This document shows, piece by piece, positions 24,092 to 35,203 of a stretch of DNA of 64,000 nucleotides. Made by a program: the position numbers and the translations under genes. The DNA lies in contig JAFFSR010000237.1 in assembly GCA_017163975.1 (NCBI GenBank), positions 2,604,001 to 2,668,000 of the forward strand. The letters run 5' to 3'. The number at the start of each line of letters is the position of its first letter. Within the stretch, counting starts at the first letter, position 1. The notes under the pieces are model-generated. The model was given only the letters and a program-made list of their open reading frames with translations, was not told the DNA's origin and did not search any database. The DNA is from Anastatus disparis. Its lineage: Eukaryota; Arthropoda; Insecta; Hymenoptera; Eupelmidae.

Positions 24092-27000
24092 TCAATTCGA
24101 ATAAATTTTTCTCATTTGACGCAATTTGTTTTTCAGTGTACTTATGGATAACTTTCTTTCTTTCTTTTTTGGCGTTGGCGAGAGTATCTGATCATTTATT
24201 TCTGTCATACCATCAACATGATATAATTCTAAAATATTAGCTAAATGTTTAAAATTTTCACCACTATGTCCTTCTATTTTTAACAAATCGATCAAAGGTG
24301 TACTTAACAATTCAGGGAATCCTGGTAATTTGGTACGAATTATTAGCGAATCCACCCAAATAGAATTGCCAATATGCAGGAGTACTTTGCCTGTAATTGA
24401 TGAAACATCAGCAATATATGCATTTTCTAACCAATTTTTAACCTTTTCTTTAACAATTTTTGTCCATTCATATCCCTTATCCAAAGGTGCAACATTAGCT
24501 ACAAAGATGTCGAATACAAAACACTCATATTTTAAAAATTGTTCCGAAATTTCAAGCAACTGATTAACGTGAATATTTTCGTGTATTTTTCCATCGTCCA
24601 AAGATTGAAGACGAACTGTTGTAGGTTTACTCGATTTAATATCTGTTTCTAGAATTTTTAATATTTGCACTCTTGAAAAACTTACATCGTCATTTTTTAA
24701 ACAATAAACATTCCCGAAACTAACATCATCAGGCATTTTTCTATTTTTCGAATTAGAATAATATTCCTTCATTTTCAAATTTAATATTGAAAGTTGATTT
24801 GGTAAATTAACGGTAATTTTCTTTTCAGTTTTACTACAAATTCTTGTATATTCTAACACTTGAGCTGTAAAATGCGAAGCATCTTGTACGTAAGTGATGT
24901 GTAACTTTATTTCATCATCCATACAAATATCTGCTTTTGGATTGTCAATATCTGAAAATATTTTATGTCTGTAGGGACAACAATAACTTTCACAAACTCC
25001 GAAACATTTAATAGAATCACATAAAAGATAATTTTTTTTCATCAGATTTTCCTTCAAAGTAATTCCATTAACAATTGTACCACAATCTTTAGGTAATACC
25101 ACTTGAAGTCTTTGTAACGTATACAAAATTTCTTTAAATTGTTCACTCGCTTTCAATTTGTCAAGTAAAATCAGTATTTTGCCTCTAGTTTGCATGTTTG
25201 ATAGCCAGTTACTTACAAAAACAGAAAATCTATTATTTAATTGAATTTTTGGAGTATCTGAAAAAGAATAACTGATTAAAAATTCTACTTTTAAAATTAC
25301 TATCGTTGACAAAATATTATCTGTACAAATAAGTACAGGATATTTTCCTCGCTTTGATTCGGTCCAACTATCTAAGATTTCAGCAATGTCAGTAGATTTC
25401 ATTTTTTCGTGAATTAACAGTGTTTTAAAATTATCAGAAACGAGGGAATTGTTCAAACTCACAGCTTCGTCGTTATTTGAGCATAAAATTATTGTTCTAA
25501 CTCTTGAAGTATATTCTGCGACATATAAAATTTCGGATTTTCTTTTATCTTCGTCACAAATTAAAACTTTAGCCTGAACACCAAAAAGTTGAGCTGTTTC
25601 TATAAATGATCCAATACAAATATATGGATCTACCATAAATATATCAACGAAAGAACAAATTTTATTCGTCCAACTTTTTGAAGAAGTAATTATCTGTGTT
25701 GGTTTATTTGAAATATAATTTTTTATATTTTTATTAATAATTTTATAATCTCTCACTAAAGTCATAATTTCGCTTAGCTGTTTGGTCAATAAAATGTCAA
25801 TATCATCAAAGACTACATAAGCCAAGTCCGAAAAATTCAATTGACTTGAATATTTTTGTAAAGATTCCAATAAAAATTTTGGAGTGGAGACAAGAATCTG
25901 GAATTTATTGAAAATGCTAAATGATAGTTCTGTGTCTGTTAAACCTCGAAAAGCAGCAAACGTTTGAATTCCCTGACATGATTTTAAAATACTTTTAATA
26001 GTTGTAGCTAAATCTATGCATTTATTCGCAGATGCACACAAAATTAATACAAGGGGTTTCGTAAACGATGGACACTTCTGTCGCTCAACAATTAGTTTTT
26101 CGTTATCAGTAATGAATTTTAAAATTGGAACTATATATCCCATAGTTTTTCCTGAACCTGATGAACCAACAATTATTGTATCAAGTCCTTGTACAATTGC
26201 AGGCCATACATAAGACTGAATGCCTGTTGACTGTTGGATATTACAATTATTTAGCCTTAACTTTAATGTTTTGGTTAATTCTAAATTTTCTAGATATTTT
26301 AAAGGCTGACAAATAATGTTACTTTGAATCAGAATATTTGTACTTGTTTTTTCGTCTAAATTTACTGTTATCTTAGTATCATTTACTATTACTTTAATTT
26401 TTTTTAATAACTTGTTTTCCATCTGCTTTTCTAATTGATGTGATTTTGGAAATTGAATGTTTGGTATCATATGTGGCAAATGATTATTTAATGGAATTGC
26501 TAATCTTGTCACAATTAACATATCACTTAAACTGAAATTCTGATTTTCCATACTCAAAATTAAATCTCCATATTTTCTATTCAAAGCTTTGTTCGCCGCT
26601 AAAAGTATAAAATAAATTTTCTCTGCTCTTTTAATTACATACTTAACAAATTCAAGTACTTCATCTGACCATTTATTTGAACAACCAAATCCAGGATTTC
26701 TAGGTTTAATATTATATATACCGATTATTGATGTTAATTCTTTTGATTCAACAGAATTTCTATTATACTTTATAACAGATACAATTGGCACTTTCACGGG
26801 CATACCGTGATCCATTAAAAAAATAGAAGCGATCCCTGATTCAATATCTGTAACCTTACTTCTACATATCTCTTCTGGTAAATTCATACTTGTATTACTG
26901 ATTTTATTAGAAACTAAGACGTCGTCTCCAATTTTCACTGTATTTTGATAAGAGGTATTTTTTAATTCACTGTTCAAAGCATTTGTCAATTCAGTGCGCA

Positions 27001-27163
27001 ATTTCACTTTTATTCTTTGATGGATTGGATCCTTACGGATTCGAATATAATCTGGGTTGATAACGTTCGTTACTCTTACCAACTGTGCTTCTGAAGGTAT
27101 TCGAATATCAGTGAATACCTTTTTTTCAATTTCAGTCGAGTCACAAATTTTTATTTCTTGCAT
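24092..27163 (-). CDS. TDRD12: TDRD12/Yb-family Tudor-domain RNA helicase
   Basis: A single uninterrupted frame of 1023 aa. Visible order: N-terminal Tudor-like module (~20-130, with VKIGDDVLV and SIFLMDHG), a DEAD-box-type helicase core (~290-640), a Cys/His cluster CFGVCESYCCPYRH (~725) fitting the CCCH finger, then C-terminal Tudor-type segments (~750-1000). This is the TDRD12 layout, whose Drosophila relatives are Yb, BoYb and SoYb, perinuclear piRNA-pathway factors. Motif I is intact (GSSGSGKT, ~333). Motif II reads DDID instead of DEAD (~453), and motif VI lacks the usual HRxGRxxR, so ATPase/helicase activity is doubtful, as is common in this family. The absence of introns suggests a retrocopy or intron loss. 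Two further copies lie at 28.2-28.5 and 41.0-43.8 kb. Confidence 0.85.
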   Translation of the reverse strand: MQEIKICDSTEIEKKVFTDIRIPSEAQLVRVTNVINPDYIRIRKDPIHQRIKVKLRTELTNALNSELKNTSYQNTVKIGDDVLVSNKISNTSMNLPEEICRSKVTDIESGIASIFLMDHGMPVKVPIVSVIKYNRNSVESKELTSIIGIYNIKPRNPGFGCSNKWSDEVLEFVKYVIKRAEKIYFILLAANKALNRKYGDLILSMENQNFSLSDMLIVTRLAIPLNNHLPHMIPNIQFPKSHQLEKQMENKLLKKIKVIVNDTKITVNLDEKTSTNILIQSNIICQPLKYLENLELTKTLKLRLNNCNIQQSTGIQSYVWPAIVQGLDTIIVGSSGSGKTMGYIVPILKFITDNEKLIVERQKCPSFTKPLVLILCASANKCIDLATTIKSILKSCQGIQTFAAFRGLTDTELSFSIFNKFQILVSTPKFLLESLQKYSSQLNFSDLAYVVFDDIDILLTKQLSEIMTLVRDYKIINKNIKNYISNKPTQIITSSKSWTNKICSFVDIFMVDPYICIGSFIETAQLFGVQAKVLICDEDKRKSEILYVAEYTSRVRTIILCSNNDEAVSLNNSLVSDNFKTLLIHEKMKSTDIAEILDSWTESKRGKYPVLICTDNILSTIVILKVEFLISYSFSDTPKIQLNNRFSVFVSNWLSNMQTRGKILILLDKLKASEQFKEILYTLQRLQVVLPKDCGTIVNGITLKENLMKKNYLLCDSIKCFGVCESYCCPYRHKIFSDIDNPKADICMDDEIKLHITYVQDASHFTAQVLEYTRICSKTEKKITVNLPNQLSILNLKMKEYYSNSKNRKMPDDVSFGNVYCLKNDDVSFSRVQILKILETDIKSSKPTTVRLQSLDDGKIHENIHVNQLLEISEQFLKYECFVFDIFVANVAPLDKGYEWTKIVKEKVKNWLENAYIADVSSITGKVLLHIGNSIWVDSLIIRTKLPGFPELLSTPLIDLLKIEGHSGENFKHLANILELYHVDGMTEINDQILSPTPKKKERKLSISTLKNKLRQMRKIYSN

Positions 27164-28229
27164 TTGAAATATTAATAAATGGACTTTTGGAATAATAAAA
27201 TAAAAATATCACAAAATTTATTGCAACTAATTAACTAATGCTCGTAATAACTGATTCCGTGAAATTTTTGTTCTCGTTTACACATAAAATTTTTAAAAAT
27301 GTTCTTCAAGAAAATTACAAATCTGATTTTTACTTTCGGACTCAAAGTACGTGTCAATTGTTCCAAGTAAAGTCTAAAATTAAACTGAAATCTGAAATTA
27401 AACTCTACCTAAATTTTTACTTGGATCAATTTTAATCACATTTACCGAAGACTTTAAGCTGAGAATTTATTTTGGAAAAACCGATAGGAAGGATTATAAA
27501 AATTTTAACTAATCCTAAAATATAATCCTTTTTGATTTTATTAAATATGGTAACAAATTAAATTATCATAGTTACCTGAAATTATTATACCTGACTTTTT
27601 ATGATTTATGGGAAATAAAAGACCATATTTAATAAAGTAGCAAATCTCATATATTATGATGGAAATTGTGGGTGTGTGAGCACTTGATTCTACAAGTAAC
27701 TCAAATTAAATTACTTGACTCAACGAATTCGAGTCGAGTTGAGTATTAACTCGAATTTCCTGAACTACTCGAATTAATTGAGCTACTCAAAAAAATATGA
27801 TCAATTTGAATAACTCGGGTTACTTGAATGACTAAAATATATTATTCTGCGGTAATTAATTCTTATTTACACAAGAAAAATTATTTTTTCACCCTTTTTC
27901 ATTAACTCGTTTTAAGTTCTGTCTGTCCATCTGTTCAGGTGGAATTTTTAACTTTTAATTTTTATTAAAACTTTAACTTTTATTAAATTTAAAAATTTCT
28001 TTTTTGCTTTAAATGTTTTTCCTTTTTCTTTTACATTATATTTTTTAAAACTTTAAGACCACCTCGGAGTTTAGGTTAGGTTTCATTTTTTAGTTTTCAA
28101 ATCGCGCCTTTAATACATAAGATTTTTCAGATTTTTTAATTTTTCACCATTTTTTTGAACCCACAGAATGGTGGAAAACTTTAAAATCTTAGAGCCAGGA
28201 GTAGAAGTGGTACTTTTGGGCAGGGTATG
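27164..28229. other. spacer with short inverted and degenerate repeats
   Basis: No gene seen. TTTATTAAATATGGT (27537-27551) and its exact reverse complement (27622-27636) form a ~100-bp inverted repeat. From about 27690 to 27840 a degenerate ACTCGAATT-like motif recurs in both orientations. The remainder is AT-rich with poly-T runs. Confidence 0.4.
27690..27840. repeat. degenerate ACTCGAATT-type short repeats
   Basis: Variants of ACTCGAATT, ACTCAAATT and their inverses (AATTCGAGTCGAGTTGAGT, AACTCGGGTTACTTGAATGA) occur about every 10-15 bp over 150 bp, giving a self-complementary, minisatellite-like block. No coding frame is seen. Confidence 0.5.
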
Positions 28230-28520
28230 TCAAAAAGGGTGTTTTTTTTCATCAAATTTTCCTTCAAGACCATTTTATCAATAATTTTATCACAATCATA
28301 AGGTAACTGTGTGTTAAGTCTCTGTAATTAATAAAAAAAGTGTAAAATTTGTACTTTCGATAAGCTTGTCAAGTAAAATCAGCACTTTGCTCTTAGCTTG
28401 CATTTTCGCTAGCCAGATAGCATAAACAGAAAATCTTTTGTTGAATTGTATTCTTGAAATAATTTTATAACGTTTTACACGATTTATAACGTCTAATCTT
28501 GAAACAAGTTTGATTTCCAT
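28230..28520 (-). pseudogene. relic of a TDRD12-like helicase
   Basis: Minus-strand translation of 28520-28330 contains SRIQFNKRFSVYAIWLAKMQ and KSKVLILLDKL, matching helicase motif VI and the following segment of the two larger TDRD12-like copies. After a frame disruption near 28330, the next stretch (to ~28235) still resembles the region just before the CCCH finger, ending in a KENLMKK-like sequence. Everything else of the gene is missing. The relic resembles the 41-44 kb copy (RIQFNNRFSVYANNWLAKM) more than the intact one. Confidence 0.75.
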
Positions 28521-28556
28521 TAAAGATGAAAGCTATGGTAAATTGATGAGAAAATT

Positions 28557-28980
28557 AAAAAACGTCATTGCGATATTTGTGGCCAAAATTTTTTGTCACA
28601 ACAAACGTTGATACATCATTGTAGGGAGATGCATGCAACAATTAAAAAGCATATTTGTCATATGTATAAGAAAGGATTTGTTCTTGAATATCTTTTGGAA
28701 ATGCACGAACTGCAATAAATCTTTTAGTACTAAATGGGAATACAATATCGCAAAAAAAGGGTACATTTTAATACCCAAGAATGGAAAGGTATGAAGAGCG
28801 ACAAATGTTTAAGTTATAAACAGGCTTGAAAATTAAAAATTCACGAACGATTAATACATTTAAATAGACGAGATCGGTAATGCACGTTTAATACGAGAAA
28901 TCTTTTAGTACTAAGCAGTGTTTAGAACGTCACGAGCGAAGAGTACATTCGAATATTCGAAATCAAAAGTGCATAAAAAT
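28557..28980 (+). pseudogene. C2H2 zinc-finger gene relic
   Basis: Plus-strand translation gives a good finger, CDICGQNFLSQQTLIHHCREMH (C-x2-C-x12-H-x4-H split across this and its flanks), then a decayed finger ending in LLEMHE and a stop. In shifted frames come CTNCNKSFSTK and YEKSFSTKQCLERHERRVHS. Stops and frame changes between fingers show that it is no longer a gene. It is probably a fragment of a gene related in type, though not obviously orthologous, to the intact zinc-finger gene at 21-22 kb. Confidence 0.65.
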
Positions 28981-30159
28981 AAATTCCTTAATTCTAAAGT
29001 AAAAGCACAACAGTAAAAGTTTTATTCTATTTGTTATAATTAAAAGATAGGATTATTATTTTCGCATTAGGAATTTTTATTTAAAACCTCATATCTGCTC
29101 ATAGTTGCACATCAAGTTTAAGGGAATGTAAAATGCAGAAAATTATTGTTTAATCGAAACAAAGCCTGATTTTGTAACAAAGTGCGAAATTTCTTTAATT
29201 TTTTTTCATCTCGTGATTAACAAAATGTTTTACAAAGAATCCAAATTTTGTTTTCGTATAGAAAATTAAAAACTTTAGGATTAAGAAGAAATTAGAAACG
29301 CCAATTCAAAAATTCATATCAATATTCATTTGTCTAGTAATTTGCATCTATTAATTGATTAATTGTAAATTTAACGATAATTTGACTCGACTGAAATATT
29401 TTATTCAATTTTAGAGAAATTGCTTGCATAAATATAGCCTACTTTTCGTAAATAATACTAAAACTATCTATAATTTTATACGTTTTCAACATATAATACT
29501 ATTTTAAACGAAATATCTGCATGATTATCGAGTAAATATAATTTTACAAAATTTAATTCAAGATATTAAGGGGATGTAATAGGATATATGATTTATACAT
29601 AGTTACCGACATCGCAGTCTTTCAAATTTTTAATATTTATTAAAAAATTTTCCAAAATATCTCTATATTAAACTTTTTATTAGTAAAAATAGAAGGCTGT
29701 AATATAGAGATATTTTGAAAACTTTTGGATTGAATAAAAAATTTGGAAAACTGTTATGTCGATATTTTGCATTCCCTTAAGCTTTTTTCTTTCGGTGCAC
29801 TTTTGGTGCACCGAATTTCAGATATAAGGTTTAGATTATTAAGTTGATTTTTATTCGAAAACTATGGTAATAATTCAATAAAACACTTTTTGTTTAAAAT
29901 AGTATGTGAAATATACCTAAATTTTCATAATTTAAAATATGCAATTATGTCGCTACATCTTTTTAAATGTAACGGGCTTAACTGGTATTTTCAGATACGG
30001 TTAATTTGTTAAAACAATATTATTGTTGTTTAATTAAATAAGAATTAAAATTAAATGATAAAATTTTAAACAGAATCATTAGGTTAAAACCTTTTTTATT
30101 TAAAAAAATAATAGAATTAAAAGACTCAAATAAAGTGTACAGTTTCAAAGAAACCAAAA
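28981..30159. other. spacer, AT-rich, one small palindromic element
   Basis: No gene seen. It contains the TTAA-bounded palindrome at 29567-29780 and a short inverted repeat TCGGTGCAC/GTGCACCGA near 29793-29815. The rest has no recognisable structure. Confidence 0.4.
29567..29780. mobile_element. ~210-bp palindromic MITE with TTAA ends
   Basis: The left end TTAAGGGGATGTAAT and right end TGCATTCCCTTAA are inverted. Inside, AAATATCTCTATATTA and TAATATAGAGATATTTT meet near the centre around 29670-29700, and GACATCGCAGT mirrors ACTGTTATGTC. TTAA at both edges suggests piggyBac-type target choice. The termini resemble those of the 31193 and 36849 elements. A diverged copy of part of the interior (GCGATGTCGGCAACTATGAAC) occurs near 23811. 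Confidence 0.6.
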
Positions 30160-31192
30160 AACTATTAAATATTTGCGACAGCAGAGAAAATTTATGATAA
30201 CTTTTTAATTTGCAAGAAAGTCTGAAAAAAATAATTATTTTTGACTCAAATATTATATTTCTTATTCATTTCTTTAAATAAAAATTTATAAAAACATATA
30301 TAAAAACATCTTCTGTAAATCATAAGTAAAAAATACTTTAATTTTTGTATACCACTATTAACTGAACCTCATACATCAAAAATGAGAATTTAAAATTTTA
30401 TTGGTTTTAAAGAAGAAGTCCTACGAACACGTATTTAGAATGCAAGGAAACTGACAACAGTGTTATTGATGCTCATATTTAGTAAAAATATAAACGCTAA
30501 AAACATAATTAATGAGGAAAAATGAAGGAAAATTTATTAAAAAAATGAATGATAAAAATTGCACAAATAAGTAAAAAAATCAGAATTTTCTAAGACATTT
30601 ATAATTATTATCAATATTTTTTAATTGCAAACTTAATTCATTCATTTTAAATTTTACATACTTTATGAATCCCTTGATGATTAAAAAATAAAAACTGTTC
30701 TATATTAAGTTTTTTCAAGTTGTTTCGTGGTAATCCTTCTTTTTAGTAGATATACTTTATATTGATTTAAATTACAATCTATAAACTATACTTAATTTTC
30801 TAAAAGTAAATATTTATTGATAAGTTTGCAATGTCGATTCTGAATCTTGAGAGAATTATTAATTTCGAATAGAATATTTCCAACATGATAAAATTTTGAT
30901 TGCTGTAATGTTATCCGAATAACGTTTCATCAAATGCCGAAAATAACTTATAAAATGTATATCATAATTTTCATAATTCTTGAGTTTTAAATAATAAAAT
31001 GTGAAATTGCTGAGAGAGCACTCTATGAGCCAATAAGTATTATAAATTTTTGAGTTTCTAAATTCTTTACGTACTCAAATATTTGCATTTATTTCAAATG
31101 AAAAAAATACAAAATTTATCTAGCAACTTCTCTACCATTTTAGTATCCGGGGTTATAGCTGCTTATCCTGAATATAATTCAGTTTTTGGGTA

Positions 31193-31577
31193 AATTAAGG
31201 AGATGTGAAATGGACACTACACCTGTACTCATAAATATTGGCTATCTTTCCATTTAATTGCAAAATTTTCAGTAAAGAAATGCTTTAGCTTATTGTATGT
31301 ACCGTGAAGATATAATTCTGTTAAATTTTCAAATAAATGAATTCTTTAGTTATTGAGAATTTTGAGTACCAATATTATTTATTGAAATTTTTCGATTTTG
31401 AACCAGGAATCCAAATATCTTAAAAAATAATGAATGAATTTATTTAAAAATTTAACTAAATAATCATCATGGTACATATCACAAGCCAAAGCATTTCATT
31501 TCTGGAAATTCAGTAATAAAATGGAAAGAAAGTTAATATTTATGAGTACATGTGTAGTGTCCGTTTACATCTCCTTA
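31193..31577. mobile_element. ~385-bp inverted-repeat MITE with TTAA ends, copy A
   Basis: Left TTAAGGAGATGTGAAATGG and right CCGTTTACATCTCCTTAA are inverted; inside them GACACTACACCTGTACTCAT mirrors ATGAGTACATGTGTAGTGTC, and CAAAGCATTT mirrors AAATGCTTT. The TTAA borders suggest a piggyBac-like non-autonomous element. The same element occupies the homologous position in copy B, so it inserted before the duplication. Confidence 0.7.
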
Positions 31578-32300
31578 AGTAGTATTTTTCCACCAATTAA
31601 ATAAGCAAAAATATCTGTATATTATGATTTTTAAAAAATTATTTATATTCTACGTGTTATTTTTAACAACAGAACTTTTATTTGCCCTGTAAAAAATTTT
31701 TTTAGCGATGATTTCAAATCAAGTTATCAGACTTTAAGCGACATTTGTATCAACATACGATAATATACATATTTAATCATTACCGCTTCAATAAAGGGTT
31801 GTCAATTTTATTTTTGTTCGGTTACAAACATGCACTCACAAATACCAAAATTGATGAAAATATATACTAAAGTAAGTGTTTACACTTTTGAGAAGTACAA
31901 AATTCCAGTTTTTACTTGTTAAAAGGATAAAATAGATTATTTCTATAGGGTGAGAGGAATAAGGTCTTGACTCGGCAAAGTATTCGAACAATTATTTAAT
32001 AATTTCGTAGTTCAAACTTGAGAAATGGATTTTCTAAATATTAGACCCTCCCCATTCCAGGTATAAATTTATATTAGCTATAATTCCACAAATTAAATAA
32101 AAATTCTATTTAACGTTTATTTTAATACTTTAATTCTTTTCTATAGTTGCTCATATAATATCTCGAGGTTAAGCAAATAAATAGCTTACAAATTCTTTAG
32201 CCTTCAGTTGAAAATTGGAAATAGAGCAGGATTGATTAAAATTTTGCAATACTAATTTTATTCAAGAATTTTCATTTTCTACTTAAAATAAATCAAGAAA

Positions 32301-33953
32301 ATGTTCATTATTGAATGTGGCCGTAAACACTACTCCGAGAAGATAAAAAGTGCTATCAGAAGAAATGATAGAGAAACTATTTTAACATTACTAAAAGACT
32401 GCTACCCCGCGAAGGTAAAGGATCACGAGGATTCCACGCTATTACATTTAGCGGTCAAAATCAGTAATTGGAAAATAATAAATTTTCTTATCAATATCGG
32501 TTGCGATGTGAACGCTCAGGATCAAATGGGCAGAACACCTTTATTAGCTGCACTTGAAGCAGTTGATTTTCCAATAATGAAAAAGTTATTGAGAGCAAAA
32601 ACGAATATATTTATTTCCGATAATAAAGGAATTAACATTTTAAACACGATATTCAAATTTGATAGAGACGATCGTCGAGAAAACCTCATTCTGCTGATCA
32701 TACATCACCTTCGAGGATGTGAATTTGATGCTAAAAAATTAGCTTCGTTAATGATGGAAGGAGGATGGCCATTATACGACGCCGTACTTATTAAAAATTC
32801 TGAATTAATAAATTTTATGTTAGATGCTGGCTGTGATATGAATTCTTATGATCAAGATTATTTTACAGCATTGCATTGGGCTGTTTTTAATAATGATGTG
32901 GAAACTACTAAAATTTTATTAGAATATGGAGCAGATATAGAAATAATACACGGAGAGTTAGAATCGCCGCTTGAGTTGGCCATAGGGTATATTAGGATAT
33001 TTGAAACATTTTTGAAACATAAACCTACTCTGGAACGATTTAACACTGATGGGTCGTTAAGGAATCATGAAAATTTTTTGTTTGCAGACAGCCGTATAAT
33101 CAAATTATTATTAGACTACAAGGTAAATTTAACAAAACTGGATAGCCATGGAGTTACACTTTTGCATATTTTAGTTTTGAGTAAAGATCCGGAAGTTATT
33201 AATCTAATTATGAAATTAGAAATCGATGTAAATATAAAAGATACTTGTGGAAATACGCCGTTGCACAGTGCAATCGAAGTTGCAAGTATCGAGTGCATAA
33301 AAGGGTTAATTAACAAAGGCGCAGATGTTAACGCTATTAACGAGAGAGGCGAGACACCCTTAATTAAAGCGATATATGTCCGTGCGCAAAAGGAGAAAAT
33401 TGATTTATTTGTAGAAAATAGTATCTTAAACGAGGAAATGCAGAATATTTTATTAAATGCAGTTATCACGACGAATATTCCTCTGTCAAAGGTAAGCTTA
33501 TTACTGAAACGTTTAGCGATTATGCATTTTCAAGCTGAAGCACTTTCAAAAATGAACTTAAATATAATCAATAATAATTCAAGTATTGATTCACTTTTTG
33601 CATCGTATTTACGTGAACTTAACTTTATGAAACAGAACCAGATAGTAGATAGCAGCAATATTTCAGTATTTGATATTTTGTGCGCTTCAGAACAAAAACT
33701 TATAAATTTAGCTCGTAACATTGAAATAGTCGCCAAATTTTTTAAAATCGATTTTGATTTAAAATATCGAATTTTTGGTGAACTTATAGAAAAACGATTT
33801 AAATCTGCATATTTAAAACAAACTTTAATTAAAAATGCTATAAATATTGTTAGTGAAAATATCAAACAATTGAATTTCAATTTAGAAGTTACAGAAAATA
33901 TCGTGAAATTCTTAAGTCAAGATGATTTACTCTTAATGCAGAAAGACCCTTAG
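32301..33953 (+). CDS. ankyrin-repeat protein with PRANC/F-box-like C-terminus, copy A
   Basis: Single exon, 550 aa. About eight ankyrin repeats lie between residues ~40 and ~370 (for example DSTLLHLAVK, GRTPLLAALE, FTALHWAVFN, GVTLLHILVL, GNTPLHSAIE, GETPLIKAIY, with GCDVNAQD and GADVNAIN hairpins). A helical C-terminal region follows, and the end (~520-545, FNLEVTENIVKFLSQDDL) fits the PRANC/F-box-like pattern LP-x-EI-x3-I-x2-hLs-x2-DL. Such proteins occur in poxviruses, Wolbachia and parasitoid wasps and often recruit SCF ubiquitin ligases. There is no signal peptide or membrane span. A one-base difference against copy B ends the protein early (QKDP, then stop). Function in this insect is unknown. 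Confidence 0.85.
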   Translation: MFIIECGRKHYSEKIKSAIRRNDRETILTLLKDCYPAKVKDHEDSTLLHLAVKISNWKIINFLINIGCDVNAQDQMGRTPLLAALEAVDFPIMKKLLRAKTNIFISDNKGINILNTIFKFDRDDRRENLILLIIHHLRGCEFDAKKLASLMMEGGWPLYDAVLIKNSELINFMLDAGCDMNSYDQDYFTALHWAVFNNDVETTKILLEYGADIEIIHGELESPLELAIGYIRIFETFLKHKPTLERFNTDGSLRNHENFLFADSRIIKLLLDYKVNLTKLDSHGVTLLHILVLSKDPEVINLIMKLEIDVNIKDTCGNTPLHSAIEVASIECIKGLINKGADVNAINERGETPLIKAIYVRAQKEKIDLFVENSILNEEMQNILLNAVITTNIPLSKVSLLLKRLAIMHFQAEALSKMNLNIINNNSSIDSLFASYLRELNFMKQNQIVDSSNISVFDILCASEQKLINLARNIEIVAKFFKIDFDLKYRIFGELIEKRFKSAYLKQTLIKNAINIVSENIKQLNFNLEVTENIVKFLSQDDLLLMQKDP

Positions 33954-34019
33954 AAAGTTTATCTTTCTGTAACTTTAATTAATAGTACATTAAGTTCGTT
34001 AAAAAGTCTTTTTGTCCAA

Positions 34020-34695
34020 CAAGGAGAGTGCATTGCATTTGGGTCTCGGATTTTCTTGCAGCTTTGGGATCTTTTTTCTTTCATAAAATCATAAAAAAAG
34101 CCGCGTCTGTTTGGTCCAACGCTCGATTTTTTCCGAGTTATAAGCAGTTTTGTCTGTTTTGTTGAAAAATTTGCATGTGCTTTCTAATTTTATAGTTTTC
34201 GAACTACTTATTCTATAAGGTTTTTACTGATTGCATATTAAAGTTGAGATTTAAACCTTTCGATTAAAAAAAAAAACGTGTCCAAAAAACTCAAGTTGTT
34301 AAAAACTTATGAAGAGATGAAAAATGAAATGAATTTCTGACTAAAATGTTGTATTTATTTTCTATGCATATTTTAAGCTAAATATTTACGCTATTTTTAC
34401 TCCCTCACAACTTTTTAACAACTTGAGTTTTTTGGACACGTTTTTTTTTAATCGAAAGGTTTTAATCTCAACTTTAATATGCAATCAGTAAAAACCTTAT
34501 AGAATAAGTAGTTCAAAAACTGTAAAATTATAAAGCAAATGCAAATTTTTCAACAAAACAGATAAAACTGTTCATAACTCGGAAAAAATCGAACGTTGGA
34601 CCGAACGGACGCGGCTTTTTTCATGATTTTATGTAAGAAAAAAGATCCCAAAGCTAGAAGAAAATCCGAGACCCAAATGCAATGCACTCTCCTTG
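34020..34695. mobile_element. 676-bp foldback element, CAAGGAGAGTG termini
   Basis: The whole element is a near-perfect palindrome with ~330-bp arms: CAAGGAGAGTGCATTGCATT at the left is mirrored by AATGCAATGCACTCTCCTTG at the right, and matching blocks continue to a centre near 34350. Flanks are CAA (left) and TAA (right), compatible with a mutated TAA duplication and so with a PIF/Harbinger-like 3-bp TWA target. It sits between the two ANK copies. An older relative lies at 19326-20620. No transposase. Confidence 0.8.
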
Positions 34696-35203
34696 TAAGT
34701 AACGCACTGTATTTTATAGTTGAAAGTTCTTATTAAGATAATAAAAAATACAAAAATTTTCGTTATGAATTTACAGATTCAGTAGCTTTTGCACTTTAGG
34801 AATAAATCAATCGTCAACAACTGCTGAACAACAAGAAACACTCGATATCAATAGTGAAATGCAAGAGACGTTAAAGAACTATTAAATATTTGCGACAACA
34901 GAGAAAATTTCTGATAACTTTTTAATTTGCAAGAAAGTCTGAAAAAATACTCAATGATTATATTTCTTGTTCGTTTCTTAAGCAGCATTGAGTTTTGGAT
35001 ATAAATGTATAAAAACATATATAAAAACATCTTCTTCTGGAAATCATAAGTAAAATACATAAATTTTTGTATACCACTATTTACTGAACCTCATACATCA
35101 AAAATGAGAATTTAAAATTTTATTGGTTTTAAAGGAGAAGTCCTACGAACACCTATTTGAAAAGCAAGGAAACTGACAACAGTTTTATTAATGCTCGCAC
35201 TTA

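Larger units (their letters stand above)
30160..33972. repeat. segmental duplication, copy A (pairs with 34877-39625)
   Basis: From AACTATTAAATATTTGCGAC to just past the ANK stop, this segment is collinear with 34877-39625. It includes ~2.1 kb of upstream DNA, a TTAA-bounded MITE and the whole ANK gene. Copy B is about 0.94 kb longer, nearly all explained by the foldback insertion at 35204-36112. The copies are in tandem, same orientation, with a ~900-bp spacer that is mostly another foldback element. Confidence 0.9.

Noticed and set aside
33116..33880. 117- and 116-codon frames antisense to ANK copy A (and counterparts in copy B)
   Set aside because: Shadows of the real plus-strand gene; no domain and composition mirrors the ankyrin coding frame.
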